64,000 nt of DNA from CBDBLK01 sp965243145 (GCA_965243145.1 CBDEUB010000002.1:2356001-2420000); one strand, 5' to 3'; positions 44,802-52,735 are shown, numbered from the stretch's first letter. Notes: a model not told the origin generated them from the letters alone. A program made the numbers and translations.

Positions 44802-45140
44802 TTAAGTTCTGTTTGCATATCTGGAGAATAATTTTCCTAAAGTATAAGATATTTGGGCAGCAACCTCCACAAAAACGATTGTTTCAGGTGGAGGATCAAA
44901 ATTAAATTTAATATCTATTTCGACTTTTTGATTGCATTTTATCCGAATCACATTAGATTTTTTGCACTTCCCGTTAGGTAACGATTCGTAGATTGTGCCC
45001 ATTTTAAAATATTTTTTAAACCCAGATAATTGATTATAAGAAACATATCTTTTTAACTTTTCGTAAGATTCGGTCTTTTTCCAGCTTTTAAAATCAATAT
45101 CTTTTTTTGAGACATGAGAAGATTTTTTCTTTTTGGCCAT
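44802..45140 (-). CDS. Small Lys-rich protein, unknown
   Basis: 112 residues; GGGAG lies five bases before ATG 45140. Very basic N-terminus (MAKKKKSSHVSKK), central beta-rich part (SNVIRIKCNQKVEIDIKFNF). No signal peptide. It is convergent with the histidine kinase gene, 16 bp apart. Not recognised. Confidence 0.6.
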   Translation of the reverse strand: MAKKKKSSHVSKKDIDFKSWKKTESYEKLKRYVSYNQLSGFKKYFKMGTIYESLPNGKCKKSNVIRIKCNQKVEIDIKFNFDPPPETIVFVEVAAQISYTLGKLFSRYANRT

Positions 45141-45197
45141 ATTAACTCCCGCAAAAAATTGATAGAGAGATTCGATTACAAATTTAAAACCCTTTGT

Positions 45198-45602
45198 TCA
45201 GGAACAAATCAAAACTGGATCGTCGGTCTCTTCGACTGTTGCTTTAGAAGCAACTGCATTGAAAATTTTATCTAAATCCTCAGTACCATAAGATTGATTT
45301 AGACAGAAAAATCTGTCTTCAACATTTTCTTTAATCCGGCACTCCCTTTCAGAAATGAAAATAATGCTGGATAAAGCACCTTGCGCTCTTATGGCCTTAT
45401 AAATATTTTCCCCACTGATTTTGTCTTCTTGATTTTCTCTGCAAAAAATAAAGTCATAATACTGGCCATTAAACTTGATTTTATCGTTCATTTCCGGAAA
45501 ATTTTGAACATAGCAAAAATTTACATCTTGAAAAACTTTTTTAATTTTTAAAACATGGCCTCCCAATAATTTCGAGTTACTTTCATAAATTAAAAATTCC
45601 AT
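45198..45602 (-). CDS. Receiver-like (CheY-fold) small protein, degenerate
   Basis: 134 residues from ATG 45602 (AGGAGG five bases upstream). Alternating beta/alpha pattern with YYDFIFCREN at the place of the phospho-acceptor strand and SSIIFISERE at the later conserved strand resembles a response-regulator receiver domain, but the acidic pocket at the first strand (LLIYES) is incomplete and no output domain follows. It may be a pseudo-receiver that modulates the neighbouring two-component system. Moderately supported. Confidence 0.5.
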   Translation of the reverse strand: MEFLIYESNSKLLGGHVLKIKKVFQDVNFCYVQNFPEMNDKIKFNGQYYDFIFCRENQEDKISGENIYKAIRAQGALSSIIFISERECRIKENVEDRFFCLNQSYGTEDLDKIFNAVASKATVEETDDPVLICS

Positions 45603-45634
45603 CAATTCCTCCTAGGTTTTTGATTTATTGCCGC

Positions 45635-45862
45635 TTATTTGCTGTATTTTATTTTTGCAACAAAATCAACCAATCCAACATTAAAGTATTCACAAACTTT
45701 ATTGATTTCTGAAAACCTTATTTCTTCTAGGCCTCTTTCAATGCGAGAAATTTGACTTTGATCTTTTCCTAGCAGAGATGCCACACTTTCTTGCGACTGC
45801 TTACTTTTTTCTCTAATGGTTCTTAACATTTTCCCAGTTTTGATCTGAAATGCATTATTCAT
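45635..45862 (-). CDS. XRE-family transcriptional regulator (small)
   Basis: 75 residues from ATG 45862, with AAGGAA eight bases upstream. A single Cro/C1 helix-turn-helix: IREKSKQSQESVASLLGKDQ, SQISRIERGLEEIRF, CEYFNVGLVDFV. Its size fits a Cro/ImmR-type switch regulator for the element. It lies 11 bp downstream of another XRE gene in the same direction. Confidence 0.88.
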   Translation of the reverse strand: MNNAFQIKTGKMLRTIREKSKQSQESVASLLGKDQSQISRIERGLEEIRFSEINKVCEYFNVGLVDFVAKIKYSK

Positions 45863-45873
45863 TTCCAATTTCC

Positions 45874-46188
45874 TTAATGAAAAAATGGTAGTTCTATTAT
45901 TTTTGGAGATTTAGTGAGTCCAAATTGTAATTCGAGATTGTGTTCTTCGAGATCGATATAATATTTAATGAGGCCTCTTCTATCAATTCCGTATTTCTCG
46001 ACGAAAAATTTTAAGGCCTTAAAGGATGGTGAACATAACCCTCTCTCTATATTTGAGAGGTATTGGCCATTTTTGCGTCCTAATTGCCGACAAACAGAAA
46101 GTTGCGTAAGTCTACAATTTTCTCTCGTTTGTTTAAGGTAGAGGCCAAATTGTTGATGGATACTTGGGTGTTTGTTGGGATAGAGCAA
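45874..46188 (-). CDS. XRE-family transcriptional regulator
   Basis: 104 residues with a TTG start at 46188 three bases after the upstream stop. HTH: LKQTRENCRLTQLSVCRQLG then YLSNIERGLCSPSFKALKFF, followed by a 30-residue tail. Likely controls element maintenance or excision with the adjacent small XRE protein. TTG start and close packing suggest translation coupled to the upstream gene. Confidence 0.83.
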   Translation of the reverse strand: MLYPNKHPSIHQQFGLYLKQTRENCRLTQLSVCRQLGRKNGQYLSNIERGLCSPSFKALKFFVEKYGIDRRGLIKYYIDLEEHNLELQFGLTKSPKIIELPFFH

Positions 46189-46191
46189 GGC

Positions 46192-46659
46192 CTAAATCCT
46201 GTTGTTCGTCATTTTTTTTAAGTTTAATTTTGTTTTTTTCAATCCGGCCTTTCTCAAATTTTTAACCTTTTTATTAATGAAGGCCACTTCTTCAGGGTTT
46301 ACTAATTCTTTTTTAAGAGCGGTCAACTGATTTTTTATTGATAAACGCATCTTGGGGATTAACTCACAATATTGTTGGAAATATCGCCCCCTAAGTTCTG
46401 CCCTCTTTTTTGTATTATTTTGGGCCTTGTTAATTGGAATCATCACCCTAACAAGTTTGGGTTCACTATCGGGAAAACTAAGACGCAATTGCTTAATTTT
46501 TAAAGAAAACTCCACTTCCATCTCTGTGGGGCAGAGGTCTAAAATACGGCCCGAATTTGCAAGTTTAAAATAAACTTCATATTCGTATGAATCTTCAAAA
46601 ATGGCCTTAAGATCGTAAGCACCAAATACTAAATCTTTTTTTAATTTTTTCTTATTCAC
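46192..46659 (-). CDS. Hypothetical cytoplasmic protein upstream of XRE regulators
   Basis: 155 residues, GTG start at 46659 with AAGGAG ~10 bases upstream. The first ~90 residues look beta-rich (KAIFEDSYEYEVYFKLANSG, PTEMEVEFSLKIKQL) with a faint resemblance to PilZ domains, but the RxxxR hallmark is not clear. The remainder is helical and very basic (KKVKNLRKAGLKKTKLNLKK). First gene of a three-gene regulatory unit. Function unknown. Confidence 0.65.
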   Translation of the reverse strand: MNKKKLKKDLVFGAYDLKAIFEDSYEYEVYFKLANSGRILDLCPTEMEVEFSLKIKQLRLSFPDSEPKLVRVMIPINKAQNNTKKRAELRGRYFQQYCELIPKMRLSIKNQLTALKKELVNPEEVAFINKKVKNLRKAGLKKTKLNLKKMTNNRI

Positions 46660-46684
46660 AACTCACTCTCCTTACCAAAATTCG

Positions 46685-47829
46685 TTTTTAAAAAAATTAC
46701 TGTCCCAATAAATTACTTTAAATCAATTCTCATGTAAAGCATAATGCAACAGATTTTATTTTTTTAACGATTTTTAAAACTTGAGGTAACTATTTAAATT
46801 TATTGAAATAAAGCTAATAATGTAGCGAGTCAGTAGACAAAAGTTAAGGAAATTTAACTTGAATCAAAAAACAGTAGATAGAATTTTACACAATCTTTTA
46901 GGCCAACTCATTGGTGAAAGAGAATTTCTTAAAAACCTCCACCAAGCAACGAAACTTAGCAAAACCACTTTAAGAAATATCAAATCACGCAAAGGTCTTA
47001 CTGCTGATTCTCTTATCAAATTATTATTGGCCCATGGAGTGTCTGAAGATTTGCTAACAAATCTTCCTAGAAGTAGGCCATCTAAAATCAGTAAAACTTT
47101 AACAATGTGGAACAAAATTGGATTAAGTCTGACCGACAAAGAAAGAGAAAAGATCGGCAACTTCGTAAAAAGTGTCAAATCCGAATGGCGGCTTCGATAA
47201 CCAAATGAATCCAATGCAGCGTTAAACTTGGCAAAGAAAAAAGGAATTTTTTAGTTCTCATTACTTCAAACATAAAATCGTATAAATCCAGAACAGGCCT
47301 CTTGAGTTATAGCTAGTTTTCTGAAAATTCATTTTAAAAAAAATTAGTGTTGCAATCAATCGCTTTAAATTAACTCCGCTATAAAGCATAATGCGACAGA
47401 TTTTATTTTTTTAATGATTTTTGAAACTCCAAGCAGGTGTTCGATTTTCTTGCAACCTGACAAGCAACTGGAGTTAAAGGATATTGAATTTGAACCAAAA
47501 AACAGTGGATCGAATTTTGCACAACCTTTTAGGCCAACTCGTTGGTGAGAGAGAATTTCTTAAAAATCTCCACAAAGCAACGAAACTTAGCCAAACGACT
47601 TTAAGAAGTATCAAGTCACGCAAAGGGCTTACTGCTGATTCTCTTATCAAGTTATTGTTGGCCCATGGAGTGTCTGAAGATTTGCTAACAAATCTTCCTC
47701 GAAATAGGCCATCTAAAATCAGCAAGACTTTAACCGAATGGAACAAAATTGGTTTAAGTCTAACTGATAAAGAAAGAGAAAAAATCGGCAACTTTGTAAA
47801 AAGTGTTAAATCCGAGTGGCGGCTTCGAT
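46685..47829 (+). repeat. Tandem duplication of promoter plus HTH gene
   Basis: Two units, about 46685-47198 and 47335-47829, match along both the upstream region (TAAAGCATAATGC, then ACAGATTTTATTTTTTTAA) and the coding region. The genes are ~90% identical at protein level. Their similarity outside the coding region shows that the promoter was copied with the gene. Confidence 0.85.
46859..47200 (+). CDS. Small HTH protein, duplicate 1 (TTG start)
   Basis: 113 residues beginning at TTG 46859, with AAGGAAA upstream. HTH-like core: NLHQATKLSKTTLRNIKSRK then GLTADSLIKLLLAHGVSEDLL, a compact XRE-like arrangement, followed by a basic tail ending SVKSEWRLR. No ATG is available near the N-terminus and its twin uses TTG at the same place, supporting the unusual start. 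Probably an element regulator. Confidence 0.78.
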   Translation: MNQKTVDRILHNLLGQLIGEREFLKNLHQATKLSKTTLRNIKSRKGLTADSLIKLLLAHGVSEDLLTNLPRSRPSKISKTLTMWNKIGLSLTDKEREKIGNFVKSVKSEWRLR

Positions 47830-47831
47830 AA
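47490..47831 (+). CDS. Small HTH protein, duplicate 2 (TTG start)
   Basis: 113 residues from TTG 47490 (another TTG is at 47484; AAAGGA lies just before). Almost the same protein as the gene at 46859, with scattered conservative changes and identical C-terminus. Both copies remain open, so both are probably functional. About 290 bp without other genes separate them, holding the duplicated promoter region. Confidence 0.78.
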   Translation: MNQKTVDRILHNLLGQLVGEREFLKNLHKATKLSQTTLRSIKSRKGLTADSLIKLLLAHGVSEDLLTNLPRNRPSKISKTLTEWNKIGLSLTDKEREKIGNFVKSVKSEWRLR

Positions 47832-47869
47832 TCAAAATGACAACGCCTCTATAACTATTTTTGAGGTGC

Positions 47870-48082
47870 TTATTTTTTCACGGTGGTTTTTTGTTCGCCG
47901 TAAACCCATTCAAATTTTTTGCCGGTCAGTTTTTCCGTGAGGGATTCCATCGGAGTTAGGCCTTTGGCCACTTTTGAAAGGGCCGCCATCTTAATATCGT
48001 GTAAGACCAGTTGGGGAATATCTGTCCTAAAACCGTAATGGGAAACCAAGGCACCGGCGATAAATCCTGAAATGTAACGCAT
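47870..48082 (-). CDS. Small protein with hydrophobic N-terminus
   Basis: 70 residues from ATG 48082; AAAGGAGG lies five bases upstream. The N-terminal ~18 residues are moderately hydrophobic (ISGFIAGALVSHYGF) and the rest is amphipathic with a basic end. No family recognised. Last gene of the element before the right end. Confidence 0.6.
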   Translation of the reverse strand: MRYISGFIAGALVSHYGFRTDIPQLVLHDIKMAALSKVAKGLTPMESLTEKLTGKKFEWVYGEQKTTVKK

Positions 48083-48125
48083 CACAACCTCCTTTAGGTG
48101 GTAAATAAAAATTATACCTCGCCTC

Positions 48126-48166
48126 GCTATGGGCCTTCAAATTTTCCATGGCCCATAGCATTTTTT
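48126..48166 (+). terminator. Intrinsic terminator near the right end of the element
   Basis: GCTATGGGCC at 48126 and GGCCCATAGC at 48150 form a perfect 10-bp stem with a 14-base loop, followed by ATTTTTT on the plus strand. No plus-strand gene directly precedes it, so it may end read-through from the HTH genes or an unannotated small RNA, and insulate tRNA-His. Confidence 0.7.
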
Positions 48167-48193
48167 AAAAGAAAGTAAGAGAGTAATGACGCA

Positions 48194-48214
48194 ATTCAAG
48201 TAGTATTCAAGTAG
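48194..48214. repeat. Short direct repeat, candidate integrase arm sites
   Basis: ATTCAAGTAG occurs at 48194 and 48205, 11 bp apart, about 140 bp inside attR. Spacing of one helical turn fits arm-type integrase or excisionase sites, but this is unproved. Confidence 0.4.
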
Positions 48215-48241
48215 CACAAAAGTAGACAAAGGTTGAAATGT

Positions 48242-48265
48242 GCCGAAATATCCCGATATTTCGGC
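48242..48265. repeat. Perfect 10-bp hairpin near attR
   Basis: GCCGAAATAT and ATATTTCGGC flank a CCCG loop. There is no following T tract, so it is not an obvious terminator. It could be a binding site or transfer origin component. Confidence 0.5.
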
Positions 48266-48349
48266 CAAGATTTGAAGAGGCCCTCTTAGTAATTTCAAGT
48301 CGTTAGAATTTTGGGGTTTGCATCAATTCGGGAAAATGAATGCTTCGAG

Positions 48350-48370
48350 AAATGGGGTGGCCGATGGGGC
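48350..48370. repeat. Candidate attR, overlapping the 3' end of tRNA-His
   Basis: Same 21-bp sequence as attL at 15627 with two mismatches. It covers the CCA end, acceptor strand and part of the T-arm of tRNA-His, as usual for tyrosine integrases that target tRNA genes. Confidence 0.75.
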
Positions 48371-48429
48371 TCGAACCCACGACTACCAGAATCACAATCT
48401 GGTGCTCTACCAACTGAACTACGGCCACC
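48353..48429 (-). tRNA. tRNA-His (GTG anticodon)
   Basis: The minus strand folds as a tRNA: acceptor GTGGCCG/CGGCCAC, D-arm with GTTCAGTTGGTAGAGC, anticodon loop TTGTGAT giving GTG, T-arm GTGGGTTCGAGCCCCAT, and an encoded CCA. The extra 5' G (position -1) opposite C73 is diagnostic of tRNA-His. A promoter-like TTGACA (48476-48471) and TAACCT (48452-48447) lie upstream on the same strand. It is the integration target of the element. Confidence 0.97.
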
Positions 48430-48559
48430 ACGATGAAGGAATGGCCAGGTTAGGCCTTGGAGCGGTGATTTGTCAATGAAAAGTTGACTCTTTTGGCCAT
48501 AAGTCTTTTTTTGGGTTACACTGCCTTCAAGAGAGCAGCGCTTTGCCAGGAGGTATGCC

Positions 48560-49171
48560 ATGCGTAATATTTTGCTTTTGGCCATCGGTTTGGCCTTTTT
48601 TCCCGCCTGGGCCTTGGGCCACGGGGGCGGCCAAAGCGCCTACCCCATGCCTGATCGGGGCAAATTGGTGGGGGTTGAGTTGACCGGAGATTTTTCCGAC
48701 GGTGGCGGTGTGGGCGTGCAGGCCCGCTACACCCAAAAGATTTCCCGTCCATTGATTTTTGATGCCGGGTTTGGCACTAGCGGCGGGGAGCGCAGCGGGC
48801 GCTTGTTTGGCGGACTTGAGTACGAATTTTTTCCCGATTATGGCCGCCAGCCACGGTTTGCCTTGCGCGGTTCATTCGAGAGCGCTAGCGAATCCAGAGT
48901 GCGCAAAAATATTTTTACCCTGACGCCTAAGTTTTCCAAAGGCCTTTCCTTTTGGGGAAATGAGGGCCATCCCTTTATCAGTGTGCCGGTGGGGGTCGAC
49001 CTCAATTCCCGAACCAAAACCTACCGCACTTTGATCGCCGCTAGTGTGGGGGTTGCCGGCAATTTGCCTTGGCAGGGTTACAAGCGCCTGGTGGCCAGCA
49101 CTGAAGTTCGCTTTAATGTGCAAAATAGTTTTAGCGGAGTCTTCTTCGGGATTTCCTATCCCCTCAATTAG
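48560..49171 (+). CDS. Exported, probable outer-membrane beta-barrel protein
   Basis: 203 residues; AGGAGG precedes ATG 48560. The signal peptide ends after WALG/H near residue 20. The mature protein alternates polar and hydrophobic residues in repeated strands (GVGVQARYTQKISRPLIFDA, GGLEYEFFP, LVASTEVRFNVQNSFSGVFF) and ends with an aromatic strand, as do small 8-strand barrels. No specific family recognised. It is convergent with the pseudouridine synthase gene, three bases apart. Confidence 0.75.
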   Translation: MRNILLLAIGLAFFPAWALGHGGGQSAYPMPDRGKLVGVELTGDFSDGGGVGVQARYTQKISRPLIFDAGFGTSGGERSGRLFGGLEYEFFPDYGRQPRFALRGSFESASESRVRKNIFTLTPKFSKGLSFWGNEGHPFISVPVGVDLNSRTKTYRTLIAASVGVAGNLPWQGYKRLVASTEVRFNVQNSFSGVFFGISYPLN

Positions 49172-49174
49172 TTT

Positions 49175-50473
49175 TTATAGAGGTGTTCCGGTGGAAAACG
49201 ACTGGTGCACCTCTTTCCGCAATTTGTCCTCGATGTTTGGCAAGGAGAGGGGAAGTTCTAAGTTGTCTTCCATCCACTCTTTGAGGCCACGGGTCAGGGG
49301 ACACCAAAAAGTGCGCCGTACATTCAGAGTAGAGTCGGGCGGGTAGGGCAGGTTGGCCGCCAGGGCGTGGAGGGCGTGGTAGGGGATTTGCATGAGTTGG
49401 TGGTCGCGGGTTGTGGCCCGCAAATCCTTAAAGCGTTGAAACAGGGCATAGCTGCCGCAGTACAGTTTGTCGCCGAGAAGGGGCAGGCCCAAGGCCTTGG
49501 CGTGGACGCGGATTTGGTGTTGGCGGCCGGTGTGGGGGAAGGCCAGGCCCAGGAGGTAACTGGTTCGTAACTGCTCACACTTCAGGCCATCTTGTGAGTC
49601 AGCTTCGCCATCGCTCCTTGCGATGTGCAGGGAGCACACCTCAGTCGCTCTGTCTTGCTTCCCCCCAATCTGACCTAAATTGTGAACAGTTACTCTGCTC
49701 TTATCACAATTTTTCTTTGATGCGTGAGTAGATATTCCAGTTTTGTGTTTGCCTCGAATCTTCCACAAAATTTTAAAATCGGTGTGGGCCGATTGGCCCC
49801 ACGGGGAATCGCTCGGATAGGCGCACACACAAACCCGGCCACTTAGGGTTTTCCCCTCGCTGCCCAGGCGTTGGCGGGCGCTGAATTGCTCATTTCCCAC
49901 CAGGCCCGCCTTGTTGACGGCAATAAAAAAATAGGCCTTTTTGACTTTTCCCTGTTCAAACAGGGGGGTGATGTTTTGGGCCGCGCGGGAATTTTTGGCC
50001 AATAAAAGCAGGCCAGAGGTTTCCCGGTCGAGACGGTGCAGGGAGTGAACCGCACGGCCAGTGCAGTTTTGCAAAAAAACTGTGGCACAATTGAACAGAT
50101 GCCGGCCAGTGGGGTGGGTGGCCATGTAGGGGGGCTTGGCCAGGGCCACCAAGTCGTCGTCTTGGTAGAGGATAGAGGCCTTTTCCAGAGGCTGTCGCTG
50201 GTGGTTCCAGTATTCGTCTTCGTGGGTGGTTCGGCGGATGGTAAAGTCGATGACTTGGCCTTCTTTCACGCAGGTGCTGGGCCTGACTTTGGCGCGCCGG
50301 CCTTGAATGTTTACGGCACCGTCGCGTATTTTGGCCTGAATCGCCTGGCGGGAAAGCCCTGGCCCGGTGAAATTTTGCAGAAAGCGATCCAGCCGCATAT
50401 TGTTTTGCGGCCAGTGGACTTGATAGGTGGCACGAAAAGCGTGGTGGCCAAACGACTTGTGCAAAATGCCCAT
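49175..50473 (-). CDS. RluA-family pseudouridine synthase with in-frame palindromic-element insert
   Basis: 432 residues, longer than the usual ~300-330. An N-terminal S4 RNA-binding domain (MRLDRFLQNF, DGAVNIQGRRAKVRP) and catalytic RluA motif HRLDRETSGLLLLAK with the active-site Asp. The family's TGRQHQIRVHAKALGLPLLGD block lies near 330. Residues ~262-301 (HNLGQIGGK to LKCEQL), preceded by ~20 residues that also belong to the repeat's extended flank (NCDKSRVTV), are encoded by copy B at 49570-49690. The insert lies in a loop between two strands of the catalytic domain, just before the TGRxHQIR block. The enzyme isomerises uridine in rRNA or tRNA; the exact target is not evident. Confidence 0.9.
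   Translation of the reverse strand: MGILHKSFGHHAFRATYQVHWPQNNMRLDRFLQNFTGPGLSRQAIQAKIRDGAVNIQGRRAKVRPSTCVKEGQVIDFTIRRTTHEDEYWNHQRQPLEKASILYQDDDLVALAKPPYMATHPTGRHLFNCATVFLQNCTGRAVHSLHRLDRETSGLLLLAKNSRAAQNITPLFEQGKVKKAYFFIAVNKAGLVGNEQFSARQRLGSEGKTLSGRVCVCAYPSDSPWGQSAHTDFKILWKIRGKHKTGISTHASKKNCDKSRVTVHNLGQIGGKQDRATEVCSLHIARSDGEADSQDGLKCEQLRTSYLLGLAFPHTGRQHQIRVHAKALGLPLLGDKLYCGSYALFQRFKDLRATTRDHQLMQIPYHALHALAANLPYPPDSTLNVRRTFWCPLTRGLKEWMEDNLELPLSLPNIEDKLRKEVHQSFSTGTPL
49570..49690 (-). repeat. Palindromic element copy B (121 bp), in frame inside the pseudouridine synthase gene
   Basis: Same length and same reading frame as copy A, with ends ACTGTTCACA and TGTGAGCAGT on the minus strand. It differs at a handful of positions, mostly in the apical loop (TCCCT for TACAA). 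Similarity to copies C and D continues about 28 bp beyond its 5' end. Confidence 0.9.
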
Positions 50474-50490
50474 AGTATCTTTGTATAGAA

Positions 50491-52698
50491 CTAATAGCGC
50501 TCCTTGAGCAAGTATTTTATCACCGCCAAGGCCCCTTTTTGGCGGTGGCCATATTGGTGTTCCAGATTTTCTAGCACGGTGGCAATTTGCGCCAGGTTTT
50601 CTTCGCTAACGGGGAGGCCCTGCTCAGGAGTTTTGGCCTTGTGGGAATCCTTAATCCGGTTTTCAAAAAAGACCAACCCCTTGGCAATATTCTGAATCGT
50701 CTTTTTCTGCTCATTTCTAAAAGATTCAGTCAGGCGCTCCATCAAATCGGGGTAAATCTGGCAGTAGTCGAGTTTCTTGTCGGGGTTGTCCAGGGAGTAA
50801 GCGCCCAGGCGGGAGAGCAAATGGGAGCGGAAAGTTTCGGGGGCCTCCTTGAGTTGAATGTTGCTCTCGAACTCTTTGATAAAGAAAGCATCGCTTTGCT
50901 CGAATTGTCCGGTCACTTTGTTTTTGACTTTTTCACCCTTGATCAGGGCAGTGATGCTTTCAATGTAGCGCTGGATATAACTTTGGTAGGAGCGGTCGTC
51001 AACCATACCCAGGGAATTGCGCAATTCTTTGTCAAAAACATCCAAGTAGTGGTTTTTGATCAGCACCATAAAGCGCGCCGGGTGGTGGTAATCGGCCTGA
51101 GGGGTCATGTTGAGAAAGTCGTAGCTGCCCTTTTTTTCGATGAGTTGGTGCAGATATTCAATGATTTGTAAAAAAGTAACAGTCTCGTTCTGGCCAGCAA
51201 TTTTGTAGATGATTTTTTTGAGACTGCGGGGGGAAATGCCGAATTTTCCCTCATAGAGATTTTCAAACTCAAATTCGGATTGGATTTCTCCAATGCCGTT
51301 GCTCAAAATTTGCTTGCTCTCCGAATTGAGGTGATCGGGCACTTTGTGGTGGGCCAAGAGCATGGCCTTTTCCAGCGGATTTAGGCCGCTGGCGACGCTG
51401 GCCAGTTTTTTGTTGGAATAATGTTTGGATTGGGGTGCGCGCAAGCGGGTCAGCACAGCAAACAAGCACAGGGCCTCTAAGGCGTGGGGTTCAAAGTGGC
51501 AGCGGTTTTGCAAACTCCCAATTTGGGCGGTATAAATTTTTTTTTCTTCGGTGTAGTCGAGCAAGTAGGGAACCTTGATAAAATTAAAGCGCCCCTTGAA
51601 GGAGTTAAAATCGGGGTGTTGTTTGAAGGCCGCCAGGTGGATTTCATTGGATGTCCCCACGAAAAAAATGTCCAGTTCGATGAGCACGCCCTGCAAGTTG
51701 ATATTTTTGGTTTCGATGGTGGCCAAAAGATATTTGTAACTTTCCAGCGGCCGTTTGAGCAAGTCGGAATATTCCAGGATACCCCGGTTGGCCAAGACCG
51801 CTTCTCCCCTCATACTGTAGAGGTTGAGGGATTGCAAACTGGTGGGGAGACTGGCCAGGCGCTTGTCCATGGTAATTTGTTGCATTTGAGCATCGACATG
51901 AATTTGCGGCTCAACGGTGACCGCTCCAATGGAATAGCGCCTTCCCATTTCAAAACGCTCAATGCGGATGTGTTTGAGAACTTCGCGGTGCTGGCCTTTA
52001 TAGTTTTTTAACAAGGCATCGTAGATCATGCGGTTGCGCTTGGAAATGTCGCCGTTGTAGAGGTAGCTTTTTTTGAGACTCTCGAAAAATTTGGTTTCGG
52101 GAGAGTGCCACTTTTGCAACAATTCCTGGCGGTACTTGGGGGGGATCAGCAAGAGGGGATGGTCTTTCATTTCCGAATTGAGAATGGCGGAAATGTCTTT
52201 GTCCTCCAAATGGGCAAAGGAATTCATATCGCTGCCGGGGGCGTTTTTTGTAATCCCTAAGGCCCCCTTGACCAGGTTTTCGTTGGGAAAAATCCAGGAA
52301 AATGTGTAGAGCGCCCCCTCTTCGGTTTGACTGTAATCCTGTGCTCCTTGGAACAATTTGCGGACGATGGAAGATTTGGAGGAACCGTTGGGGCCAACCA
52401 GTAAAATCAGTTTGTTGTTGAGGCCCTCCTGGCAAAAGTTGGTGAGGTTTTGCACTATCGCCCGGTGGACTTTGTGTTGGCCAAACACAGGCGGGGCCTC
52501 GTCACTCTCCGCTTCAAACAGGTGATAGTGGCCAGATTCGCCGGTGCCAAAGGATTGGATCATGTCCAGCAAATAGTGAAAGGTCGGGCGGCAGTGGCGT
52601 CGCGGGTGTTCCTCCACCTTGTGCATATAATCGCCAAAGGAGAGGACTTCTTGACGGGATTCGAGTTCCCGACTGGCCCGATCGATCCATTCAAACAT
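50491..52698 (-). CDS. prkA: PrkA-family serine protein kinase
   Basis: 735 residues, somewhat longer than the ~640 of E. coli YeaG. An AAA+ PrkA domain with Walker A VGPNGSSKSSIVRKL near 105, then sensor regions (LASLPTSLQSLNLYSMRGEA, LDIFFVGTSNEIH), and the C-terminal PrkA domain (AQNETVTFLQIIEYLHQL, LRNSLGMVDDRSYQSYIQRY). Members phosphorylate or unfold partner proteins in stationary-phase and nutrient-stress responses. The usual neighbours YeaH and SpoVR are not present. GAGGG precedes the ATG; divergent from the gene at 52736. Confidence 0.93.
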   Translation of the reverse strand: MFEWIDRASRELESRQEVLSFGDYMHKVEEHPRRHCRPTFHYLLDMIQSFGTGESGHYHLFEAESDEAPPVFGQHKVHRAIVQNLTNFCQEGLNNKLILLVGPNGSSKSSIVRKLFQGAQDYSQTEEGALYTFSWIFPNENLVKGALGITKNAPGSDMNSFAHLEDKDISAILNSEMKDHPLLLIPPKYRQELLQKWHSPETKFFESLKKSYLYNGDISKRNRMIYDALLKNYKGQHREVLKHIRIERFEMGRRYSIGAVTVEPQIHVDAQMQQITMDKRLASLPTSLQSLNLYSMRGEAVLANRGILEYSDLLKRPLESYKYLLATIETKNINLQGVLIELDIFFVGTSNEIHLAAFKQHPDFNSFKGRFNFIKVPYLLDYTEEKKIYTAQIGSLQNRCHFEPHALEALCLFAVLTRLRAPQSKHYSNKKLASVASGLNPLEKAMLLAHHKVPDHLNSESKQILSNGIGEIQSEFEFENLYEGKFGISPRSLKKIIYKIAGQNETVTFLQIIEYLHQLIEKKGSYDFLNMTPQADYHHPARFMVLIKNHYLDVFDKELRNSLGMVDDRSYQSYIQRYIESITALIKGEKVKNKVTGQFEQSDAFFIKEFESNIQLKEAPETFRSHLLSRLGAYSLDNPDKKLDYCQIYPDLMERLTESFRNEQKKTIQNIAKGLVFFENRIKDSHKAKTPEQGLPVSEENLAQIATVLENLEHQYGHRQKGALAVIKYLLKERY

Positions 52699-52723
52699 AT
52701 TTCCCTCCGCGGTTGAACCTCTC

Positions 52724-52729
52724 TATAAT
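52724..52729 (+). promoter_or_regulatory. TATAAT box seven bases before a start codon (leaderless candidate)
   Basis: A perfect -10 hexamer ends seven bases before ATG 52736, so the mRNA should begin at or within a base or two of the A of the start codon. There is no Shine-Dalgarno sequence. The -35 region is weak (TTTCCC). Confidence 0.5.
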
Positions 52730-52735
52730 CTTAGC

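Larger units (their letters stand above)
15627..48370. mobile_element. Integrative (conjugative-type) element in tRNA-His, ~32.7 kb
   Basis: Bounded by a 21-bp direct repeat (19 matches) at 15627-15647 and 48350-48370; the right copy is the 3' end of tRNA-His. The tyrosine integrase lies 58 bp inside the left end. The element contains a VirB2-B10 type secretion set, an FtsK-like ATPase, a Replic_Relax protein and AT-richer cargo genes. Gene content left to right: int/xis, lipoproteins, transfer genes, VirB genes, sigma-like regulators, YcaO operon, XRE regulators. No canonical relaxase and no VirB11 are visible, so self-transfer is plausible but not shown. Confidence 0.8.

Noticed and set aside
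48295..48585. Open frame covering the tRNA-His region
   Set aside because: It reads through the tRNA gene and attR; the tRNA explains the sequence.
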